Assembly (NCBI RefSeq): GCF_047675955.1
Contig: NC_132923.1
Location: 87,951,637 to 88,015,636 of the forward strand
From: Chlorocebus sabaeus
Taxonomy: Eukaryota; Chordata; Mammalia; Primates; Cercopithecidae
Direction: 5' to 3'
Length of the DNA: 64,000 nt
This document shows, one piece after another, positions 55,540-64,000 of this stretch. The translations under genes and the position numbers were made by a program. The stretch's first letter is position 1, and each line of letters starts with the position of its first letter. The notes below the pieces were generated by a model. That model saw only the letters and a program-made list of their open reading frames with translations. It was not told the DNA's origin and ran no database searches.

Positions 55540-56140
55540 GTTCACCAAGAGCTTCCAATGTACTAGGTCCTGTGTTGGACACTGAGAGGAAAGGAATGAT
55601 TAAAATGCAATTTCTGTCCTCAGAAGCCCAGACTAATGGAGGTCCAGACACATAAATAAGATGTCCCAATTGAAAGTTCTAAATGACATAATGGGGTAGG
55701 CATAGAGATATGGCAGGGTGAGGGGGCATTATCCCAACCTAATTGTTCCTGGAAGGCTCCATGGAAGAGATAATGGCTAAGGTGAATCTTGAAGGTTAAG
55801 AAAGACTGAGCCAGGCAAAAATTAGTGAGAAATCCATGCTGGGAATGGGCACAGCTTCAACATAAGCATAAAACAGCATGGTGTGTTCAAGAAAGTAGAA
55901 TATAAGGAGAGGCAAGTGATAAGGCCAGAGAGGAGGCAGGGAGACAAGATCTGGAGACAAAGGAACCTGGCCTCCATCTTGAAACTTTCTATCAACCGAT
56001 AGGAAGCCAGTGAAGGGTTTTAAGCAGGAAATTAACATGGCTCATTTTGTGCTTTAATTAGGTCACTCTGACTGGTGGGGGAGAGGATGTTAGAGAGTGC
56101 CAGCTGGAGGCCAGGGGAAGTCTTTAGTTTGATGTTTTGA
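55540..56140 (-). mobile_element. L2 LINE, antisense, about 600 bp
   Basis: 'ctaggtcctgtgttggacac', 'ttcctggaaggctccatgga', 'agccagtgaagggttttaag', 'aattaggtcactctgactgg' and 'gtgccagctggaggccag' reproduce the antisense L2 3' half. An 80-codon minus-strand ORF inside is relic noise. Confidence 0.88.
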
Positions 56141-56144
56141 AGTC

Positions 56145-56163
56145 AAAAAAAAAAAAAAAAAAG
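56145..56163. repeat. Poly(A) tract at the L2/L1 boundary
   Basis: About 18-19 A just before the 5' end of the sense L1. Could be part of the L1 target site or of its duplicated flank. Confidence 0.85.
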
Positions 56164-57300
56164 ATACTATGGAGGCAAGGCTGGAGAGGGAAATGGTGGA
56201 TGGAAGACAGGACTGACGAACGTGCAGCTCCTGGCCAGAACAGCATGTAGAGACTCACACTGTGAAATTTTGGTCCAAGAACCACTACAAAAACATGCAA
56301 AGAAGACCAAAAGAGTTCATAGATCCTGTGGAGGAAGAGGCTTGCTGTTGTAAACTTCACAAGACAGCCAAAAAACTGCAAGCTCCCAAAATATGAGAGG
56401 GGAAAACCTGCCTATGAATACACATCCCCACTGGGGAACCTGAAAATCCAGAACACAGAAGAAGGACTTAACCTTACCTAGAGCTGGAATGGATTTAGGG
56501 AGCTGAGCAGGATATTAAAGTAGAAGCTATGGGAAGAGACCTGTAGGCACTCTCAGTCCCCAGCTGAAGCCCAGGGAATCCATCCCTGACTTTATCTCAC
56601 AGGGGTCTTTGGGGAAGGCAGCCAGAGGAACTAGGGAAGGATCACAAGGTGAAAGAAGATTCCAACTAAACTTTGTAATAATTTCAACTGAGCATAAATT
56701 TTCTTGAGCAGAACCTGGGAGTTGAATGGGAATGACTTTAGATACAAGTGCAGGAGCTGCAGCCAACAGTGTGGGCAGGCAGGGAGGGACAAGGCCAGAA
56801 AGCCACACTTGCTTTCTCAGTGAGGAGGCTGGTAACCTGGGGCAAGGTTCAAGCCCTGCACGTGGCCTGCCTGGATATAACTTTGCTGCTGTTAGTGGGG
56901 CACAGTGGAGTGAGACTGGCCTTGCTGTCTGTGTGGGAGCTGGGTGAGGCCTGTCACTGCCAGCTTTCTCCCTACTTCCCTGGCAACCTGTATGATGCAG
57001 CAGAGGCAGCCATAATCCCCCCTGGAACATAACTGCATTGGCCTGAGAACCACCCTCCCCTATGCTCCACAGTGGCCACAGCAAGCCCCTTCCAAAGAGA
57101 GTCTGAGCACAGACCCCCCCAACCCTACCCCAACCTGATGGTTTTTCTTTACCTGCCCTGGCAGCTGAACACAAAAGACATAAACTCTTGGGAGCTTTAC
57201 AGGCCCATGCATTCATTGCCTGAGAAACCTGAATACTTATCCTGGCCAACTTAGGGCAAGCTTATGTCCCCCTTCTACTACCACAGCTGGTGCTCTCATG
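56164..57300 (+). promoter_or_regulatory. L1 5' UTR (internal promoter region), decayed
   Basis: 'gtgcagctcctggccagaac', 'tagatcctgtggaggaagag', 'gtaggcactctcagtcccca', 'gcagcagaggcagccataat' and 'aacacaaaagacataaactc' are in the order of older primate L1 5' UTRs. In active L1 this region holds a sense pol II promoter and an antisense promoter. CpGs are mostly lost here, so activity is doubtful. A 240-codon antisense ORF lies within (56527-57249). Confidence 0.75.
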
Positions 57301-57301
57301 A

Positions 57302-60160
57302 AACAGAATGATCTTTGGGTAAGCAATGAAATCAAGATGGAAAGTAAAAATTCTTTGAACTGAATGGTAATAGTGACACAAGCTATTGAAATCTCTGGGA
57401 TACAGCAAAAGTGGTGCTAAGAGGAAAGTTCATAGCATTAAATGCCCATATCAAAAAGACTGAAATAGCACAAATAGACAATTTAAGCACACACCTCAAG
57501 GAACTAAAGAAACAAGAAAAAACCAAACCTAAAACCAGCAGAAGAAAAGAAATAACAAAGATCAGAACTAAATGAAATTGAAACAAACAACAAAAAAGAT
57601 AAATGAAACCAAAAGCTGGTTCTTTGAAAGGATAAACAAAATTGATAGACCATTAGTAAGATTAACCAAGGAAAGAACAGAGATGATCCAAATAAGCTCA
57701 ATTAGAAATGAAACAGGAGATTATTACAATGGATATCAGAGACATACAAAAGATCATTTAAGGCTACTATAAGCACCTTTATGTACACAAACTAGAAAAC
57801 CTAGAGGAGATGGATAAATTCCTGGAAATATACAACCCTCCTAGATTAAATCAAGAGGAAACAGAAACTCTGAACAGACCAATGACAATGGTGAGATTGA
57901 AACAATAATTTTTAAAATTGCCAACAAAAAAATGCCCAGGACCAGACGGATTCACAGCTGAATTCTATCAGACATTCAAAGAAGAATTGTTACCAATCCT
58001 ACTGAAACTATTCCAAAAGATACAAAAAGAGGGAATCCTCCTTAAATCATTCTATGAAGCCAGTATCACCCTAATGCCAAAAGACCAGAAAAGGATATAA
58101 CAAAAAAAGAAAACAATAGACCAATATCTCTGATGAACATAGATGCAAAAATCCTCAACAAAATATTAGCTAACTGAATCCAACAGCATATCAAAAAGGT
58201 AATACATCATGGTCAAGTGGGTTTCATACCAGGGATGTGGGGATGGTTTAACATATGCAAGTCAATAAATGTGATACATCATATAAACAGAATTGAAGAC
58301 AAATAAAGTCACATGATCATCTCAATAGACACAGAAAAAGCATTTGAAAAAAATCCAGCATCTCTTTATGATTAAAACCCTCAGCAAAATCAGCATAGAA
58401 GCGTCATATCTCAATGTAATAAATGCTATCTATGACAAACCCACAGCCAACATTTATACTGAACAGGGAAAAGTTGAAAGCACGGCCTCTGAGAACTAGA
58501 ACAAGACAAGGATACCCACTTTCGCTGCTTCTATTCAACATAGTATTAGAAGTCCTAGCCAGAGCAATCAGAAAAGACAAAGAAAAAAAAGGCATCCAAA
58601 TCAGTAAAAAGGGAGTTAAACTGTCACTCCTTGCCAATGATATGATTTGACACCTAAAAACCCCTAAAGACTCATCCAGAAAGCTCTGAGATCTGATAAA
58701 TGAATTCACTAGAGTTTCAGGATACAAAATCAATGTACACAAATCAGTAGCACTGCTATATACCCACAACAACTAATCTGAGAATCAAATAAAGAACTCA
58801 GTCCCTTGTACAGCAGCTGGAAAATAAAATAAAATACTTAGGAATATACCTAACCAAGGAGATGAAAGATCTCTACAAGGAAAACTACAAAACACTGCTG
58901 AAAGAAATCACAGATGACACAAACAAATGGAAACATATCCCATGTTAATGGATGGGTAGAATCCATATTGTGCAAATGACTATGCTGACAAAAGCAATCT
59001 ATAAATTCAATGCAATTCCCATCAAAATGCCATCATCATTCTTCACAGACCTAGAAAAAACAGTCCTAAAATTCTTATGGAACCAAAAAAGAACCTGAAT
59101 AGTAAAAGCAAGACTAAGCAAAAAACCAACCTGGAGGCATCACATTACCAGACTTCAAACTATACTACAAGGCTATAGTTACATGGTACAGCATGGTACT
59201 GGTATAAAAATAGGCATATAGACTATTGGAACAGAATAGAGGACCCAGAAATAAAGCCAAAAACTTACAGTCAACTGATCTTTGACAAAGCGAATGAGAA
59301 CATAAAGTGGGTGGGGAAAGGACGCGCTATCCAACAAATGGTGCTGGAATAATTGGCAAGCCATATGTAGAAGAATGAAACTGGATCCTCATCTCTCACC
59401 GCATACAAAAATCAACTCAAAATGGATCAAAGACTTAAATCTAAGTAACGTAAAACCATAAAAATTCTAGAAGATGACATCAGAAAAACTCTTCTAGATA
59501 TTGGCTTAGGCAAAGAGTTCATGATCAGGAAAGCAAATGCAACAAAACAAAGCAAAATCAACAAAAACAAAAGCAACGCAACCAAAGCAAAAATAAATAG
59601 ATGGGACCTAATTAAACTAAAAAGCTTCTACACAGCAAAGGAAATAATCAGCAGAATAAACAGACAACCCACCGAGTGGGAGAAAATCTTCAAAAACTGT
59701 GCATCTGACAAAGGACAGATATCCAGAACCTACAAGAAATTCAAATCAGCAAGAAAAAAAATCCCATCAAAAGGTAGGCTAAGGACATGAATAGACAATT
59801 CTCAAAAAAAGATATACAAATGGCCAACAAACATGAAAAAATGCTCAACATCACTAATTATCAGGGAAATGCAAATCAAAACCACAATGAGATACCAACT
59901 TACTCCTGCAAGAATGGCCATAATTTAAAAAGTAAAAAATAATAGATGTTGGCATGGATGTGGTAAAAAGAGGACAGTTTTACACTGCTGGTGGGAATGT
60001 AAACTAGTGCAACCACTCTGGAAAACAGTATAGAGAGTCCTTAAAGAAGCAAAAGTAGAACCACCATTTGATCCAGCAGTCCTACTAATGGGTATCTTAC
60101 CCAGAGAAAAAGAAGTCCTTATATGAAAAAGACACTTGCACACATGTGTTTATAGCAGCA
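57302..60160 (+). pseudogene. L1 ORF2 remnant (partial, frameshifted)
   Basis: ORF2 encodes an endonuclease/reverse transcriptase. Only the later part survives, broken into frames. The motif region 'DTEKAFE' is readable at about 58328-58348. In the next readable frame (58423-58650) the catalytic FADD is LAND (58630-58641), so the first catalytic Asp is Asn, followed by a stop. The C-terminal piece at 59521-59790 contains 'PTEWEKIF'. Frames differ between pieces; this is a dead copy. Confidence 0.85.
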
Positions 60161-60238
60161 AATTTTGCAATTGCAAAAATATGGAACCAGCCTAAATTCT
60201 CATCAACCAATGAGTGGATAAAGAAAATGTGGTATACA

Positions 60239-60489
60239 GGCCAGGTGTGGTGGCTCACACCTGTAATCCTAACACTTTGAGAGGTCAAGGTGAGCGTATC
60301 ACTTGAGGTCAGGAGTTCAAGACCAGCCTGGCCAACATGGTGAAAACCCATCTTTACTAAAAATACAAAAATTAGCCAGAAATTGCTTAAACCCAGGAGG
60401 TGGAGGTTGCAGTGAGCCAAGATTGTGCCACTGCACTCCAGCCTGGGCAACACAGTGAGACTCTGTGTCAAAAAAAAAAAAAAAAAAAA
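60239..60489 (+). mobile_element. AluS-like, sense, with internal deletion
   Basis: 'ggccaggtgtggtggctcac' through 'aaaaatacaaaaattagcca', then a jump to 'gaaattgcttaaacccagga', so about 45-50 bp of the right-arm start is missing. About 20 A tail. Target duplication 'aatgtggtata' at 60226-60236 and 60493-60503. Inserted in the L1 3' region. Confidence 0.94.
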
Positions 60490-60868
60490 GATAATGTGGT
60501 ATATATATGTACATGGAATACTACTTATCCACAATAAGGAATAAAACAATGGCATTCACAGCAATCTGGATAGAGTTGGAGACCATTATTCTAAGTGAAG
60601 TAACTCAGGAAAGGAAAATCAAACATTATATGTTCTCACTTATAAGTGGGAGCTAAGCTATGAGAATGCAAAGGCATAAGAATAATATAATGGACTTTGG
60701 GTACTTGAGAGGAAGGGTAGGATGGGGGTGAAGGATAAAAGACTACACATTAGGTACAGTGTACATTTCTTAGGTAATGGGTGCACCAAAATCTCAGAAA
60801 TCACCACTAAATAACTTATCCATGTAATCAGAAACCACCTGTACCCCAAAAACTATCAAAATAAAAAA

Positions 60869-61679
60869 AGTCATTATGCTTTGGTAAAATTAATTAGAAA
60901 GGATTCTGAAATGGGAACAAGGGTTTCTGGGTCTGAAGCTAGATATGAAAGGTTAACATTTTACTACCATATTCAGTAAGCTGAGGTTCTATTCTCTACA
61001 CCATTAAACTTCACATAATGGTGCGTATTGCCTTTAAGGGCCCTGCCAGGTTTAAGTCTTCAAGACGCAATAATTATATTTCTATTCTTAGGGTGTGTAT
61101 GTCATTGACCCCCTAGGAGGACATATGATTCAACTTCTGCTTTCCTGTGTCAGAGTGGGCTGCTGTTTTCCCACAATGGAGGTTTGCCTTTAACCTTACC
61201 TGTTCTCCTTGTAGAAGATGCTATATTTTCGCATGACTGGACAGTGTTAAGATCTGTGCCTTGATCAGGGGCATTCTGTGACCAAGATCAGGATTCATAG
61301 TGTGGGACCCAATCTGTAACCAAGATTGCTTTCAGTTTATGGTTACAGAGCTGAGAAAATTATCCAGTTGAGATCTTTGAAATCATGTCTTTAGACTCGT
61401 AACCACAGTGTCTGCTCCACTTACCTGACCTGCTAAACTGTGCTGAAGGGTTCTGGACAGATGAACATGGGTACTCAAGGATTCTTCTGGTCCTGGCTGT
61501 GCCCAACTGTATATATTTAGAAGCTGGGGAGCAAATGGATACTCTGGATCCCCACAACCTCCACACTTCCTTCCAAGACAATGCTGATTCAATACACTGT
61601 CTTAGGGTGGCCTGTTTTATGACTGGGAACTCCTTAAAGGAAAGAGCTCCACTGGATTTATCAGTTTTTATGAGTTCAT
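60869..61679. other. Unassigned non-coding sequence
   Basis: About 800 bp with no repeat family recognised. Three overlapping ORFs on both strands (133 and 69 codons minus, 96 plus, 61360-61789) compete for the same DNA and run into L2, so none is called. Confidence 0.42.
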
Positions 61680-62141
61680 TATTCCTATCTATTTTAATTG
61701 AGGAATTCCCTAGTTGTAAGTACTGTGCTAGATATTGGAGATACAGAAGTAAACAAGCCACACATAACCTCTGCCTTCATGCAGACTAGTATCAATGCAG
61801 AGGTGAGAAAATAGGTGCTTTGATGGGACACAAGAAGTATTGGGTGCTAGTGGAACAGAGAACAAACATCCTAACCAAGTGTAGGATTAGAAAAAGTATT
61901 TTTGAGAATTAATGTTTAATTTGAGGTCTGAAAAATAAATAGTAATTGGACAAACGAATGGTATTAGGAGAAAGTGTTATAAGTAGAGGGAACAGCTTGT
62001 GTGAATACCTATAAGTAAAAGGAAGTTGACCCACTGAAGGCACAAGAAGAAGGCCAGTTTGATCCTTGTCATGGAACTGTTCTGTATCTTGATGGTGATG
62101 ATAGTCATATGAATCTACATGTGATTAAACTGCATAGAACT

Positions 62142-62423
62142 GGCCAGGCATGGTGGCTGTAATCCCAGCACTTTGGGAGGCTGAGGCGGGCTGATCACCT
62201 GAATTCAGGAGTTCAAGACAAGCCTGGCCAACATAGTGAAACCCCGTCTCTACTAAAAAATACAAAAATTAGCTGGGTGTGATGGCAGATGCCTGTAATC
62301 CCAGGTGCTTGGGAGGCTGAGGGAGAAGAATTGCTTGAACCCAGGAGGCGGAGGCTGCAGTGAGCTAAGATTGTGCTCCTGCACTCCAGCCTGGACAACG
62401 GAGCGCGACTCTGTCTCAAAAAA
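62142..62423 (+). mobile_element. AluS-like, sense, nested in L1
   Basis: 'ggccaggcatggtggctgta' (with a small deletion after 'ggtggct') to 'gcgactctgtctcaaaaaa'. Target duplication 'tgcatagaact' (62131-62141) versus 'tgcatacaact' (62425-62435), one mismatch. Youngest of three nested layers. Confidence 0.94.
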
Positions 62424-62639
62424 TTGCATACAACTAAATACACATACATATACACAAATGAATATATGTAGAACTGGTGAAATATGAATAATGTCAATGG
62501 ATTATAACAATGTCAACTTTCTGGGTATGATACTGTACTCTATCTAGTATGCAAGATGTTACCATTGGAAGAAACTGGGTATACAGGATATCTCTCAATT
62601 ATTCTTACAACTATATGGCATCTATAATTATCTAAAAAT

Positions 62640-62716
62640 AAAAAGTTACAGAAAGAAGAAAAAGGAAGAGAAGGGGTTTAGGAAAAGGGGGAGGGGAAGG
62701 AAAAAGAGAAGAACAA
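62640..62716. repeat. Purine-rich tail of the nested L1
   Basis: Almost pure A/G stretch between the L1 end and its right target duplication. Probably a poly(A) tail that diversified into GAAA/GGAAG units. Confidence 0.75.
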
Positions 62717-64000
62717 CGTGGCAGCCAGTTTGACTGAAGCAGAGAATAAGGGAATATGTAACATGAGTTGAGCCCAGAGAGTTGGTAGGGGATAGAGATC
62801 GTATAGGATTAAAATCAGGTGGGGCTTTATCCAAAGACAGATAGATGAGAAGCGTTTGGAAAGTCTTTTCTGAGGAGTAACATGATCAAATTTGCATTTT
62901 AGGATGATCATTCTGGTTTGGGGAATGCATTGGGAAGGGGTAAGATTTAGAGCAGGGAAATAAAAATTGAACTAGGATATAGTGGAGAAGATAAATAGAT
63001 TTGAAAGATATATATGGTACAGAACCCATGGGAGTTGATGACTAAGAGGTGAGAGGACAGTAGGAGTCAAGAATGACTCACTGGTTTCTAACCTGATCTT
63101 TGGGTGGATGATAGTACTCTTTTCTAAAACAGGAAACATTTGAGGAGAAGCAGTCTTCTCAAAAGTTTGAAGAGATGGATTTGAAATATTTGAGATGCCA
63201 TTAAGACCTTAAAGTTGATATGTCTAGTAAGCAGCTGTATGCCTATGTTACTGGAGCTCAGAATAGAAGTCTGCAGTAGGTGAGTGCATACACAGGATGA
63301 AAAGGCCAGAAGGCCTACAGTAAAATTTTGAGGAATATTGACATCTGAAATGGGGGTCAAGGAAAAGGTGCCTATATGGAGACTGAAGATTATCAAAGAA
63401 GTCAGAAGAACTTAAATATTACTGAAATTAAGAGGAAAAAAGTTTTCTGGAAAAAGGCAAAGTCAACAGTGTGAATGCTCCTGAGAAACCAAATGAGGCA
63501 AAGTCCTTGAATCAGTAAGTCATTGGTGACTTTGGAGAGTAGGTTCGGTAGAGGCAAAGGCCAGACTGCAGTGGAGTTGAGGAGTGAATGGGAGGTAAGT
63601 GGATGTTTATAATAACTATGCATAGCACTTTCTTCCAAAAAGTTCTACTTTTGCAGAGGAGGAGAGAAGGAAGTAATTGAGGGAGAGGCAGGGATGAGTG
63701 AGGGTTTTGAGGTGGCCATTGTTGCTTTTTGAAGCTGAGAAAGGCTTGGGCATGTGTAAGTGCATGTAGGAAGGAGCCCTCCAAAGATAAGAGGTTGAAG
63801 ACCCAATGGGAGAGCACAGGGCCTGGAATGGGGCAGGTGCTCCTTCAATACCAAATGTTTTCTGAAACAAATAAGCAGGGAGAAAGTTCCTGTGGGTACA
63901 GTCTCTGGGTTTTGTCACACCCCTCTAACTGTTCTAAAAATGTTGCTGTGCTTCCTCTTTCTGAAACAGCCAGGACATTAAGAATTGCATGAAAACCACC

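Larger units (their letters stand above)
56164..60868 (+). mobile_element. L1 (L1P/L1MA-age), sense, internally deleted
   Basis: Has a recognisable 5' UTR (56164 to about 57300), then joins mid ORF2 at about 57302 and continues to the 3' UTR ('tcagaaatcaccactaaata', 'aaactatcaaaataaaa'). ORF1, the ORF2 endonuclease and the start of the reverse transcriptase are missing, so about 4.4 kb of L1 remains from an expected 6 kb or more. An Alu is inserted near the 3' end. Orientation and continuity are clear; the subfamily is inferred from 5' and 3' UTR wording. Confidence 0.9.
62063..62723 (+). mobile_element. L1M 3' end, sense, nested in L2
   Basis: L1 3' UTR: 'tgaatctacatgtgattaaa', then, after an inserted Alu, 'gtagaactggtgaaatatga', 'gcaagatgttaccattggaa' and 'taattatctaaaaataaaaa'. 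Perfect target duplication 'gccagtttga' at 62053-62062 and 62724-62733 proves one insertion event into the L2. Confidence 0.9.
61680..63860 (-). mobile_element. Long L2 LINE, antisense, interrupted by L1 and Alu
   Basis: Left part: 'taagtactgtgctagatatt', 'ggagatacagaagtaaacaa', 'tgtgtgaatacctataagta' and 'agaaggccagtttga'. Right part after 62723: 'gccagtttgactgaagcaga', 'tctgaggagtaacatgatca', 'gtaagcagctgtatgcctat', 'aatcagtaagtcattggtga' and 'gaggcaaaggccagactgca'. Collinear in antisense L2 and about 1.5 kb of L2 in total, one of the longest here. ORFs inside are noise. Confidence 0.87.

Noticed and set aside
56700..57000. GC-rich stretch that could suggest a CpG island
   Set aside because: CpG dinucleotides are few and the sequence is an old L1 5' UTR.
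60097..60555. 152-codon minus-strand ORF
   Set aside because: Translation of the antisense side of an Alu embedded in an L1; a common artefact.
61360..61761. 133-codon minus-strand ORF
   Set aside because: Begins inside L2, overlaps competing ORFs on both strands, and shows no recognisable family.

Overview
This is nuclear DNA from a primate, most likely human. Eight Alu elements (J-, S- and Y-like) sit among ancient mammalian MIR and L2 elements, L1 elements of several ages, MaLR/ERVL-type LTRs and hAT-type DNA transposon fragments. The base composition is AT-rich and CpG-poor. Nothing looks prokaryotic or plasmid-like: there are no operons, CRISPR arrays or phage genes. I found no host protein-coding exon, tRNA or rRNA gene I could defend. 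The window reads as an intergenic or deep intronic interval.

Layout. 1-5.5 kb: antisense L1M remnants, MIRs and an MLT1-like LTR. 7.1-8.7 kb: a diverged local duplication of about 120 bp, one copy split by an Alu, with an oppositely oriented Alu upstream. 10-12.1 kb: L2/MIR, a complete antisense AluS and a 124-nt uninterrupted pyrimidine tract. 13.5-20.3 kb: L2 and three separate antisense L1 pieces, with a repeat-free island at 15.8-17.1 kb that carries three octamer-type motifs. 20.3-25.7 kb: an L2 interrupted by an LTR with a clean 5-bp target duplication, a second long L2, then a MaLR retrovirus-like remnant with unlike ends. 26-35 kb: dense old L2/MIR in both orientations and one Alu. 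35.4-38 kb: an LTR split by an antisense L1 that seems to have carried about 940 bp of foreign sequence (candidate 3' transduction). 38-56 kb: L2/MIR background, one sense L1, one AluY-like element with a microsatellite at its tail, and unique islands at 39.8-40.6 kb (cluster of three CArG-type motifs) and 50.2-50.5 kb (hairpin with paired E-boxes next to TATA-like sequence). 56.2-60.9 kb: a sense L1 that keeps a 5' UTR but lacks ORF1 and the start of ORF2. 61.7-63.9 kb: a three-level nest, L2 containing L1 containing Alu, with target duplications at both inner levels.

No genes act together here. The value of the window lies in its transposition history and a few repeat-free islands that could be regulatory. 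Repeat calls come from recognising family consensus sequences by eye. Subfamily names and edges are approximate (about 10-50 bp) except where a target-site duplication fixes them.
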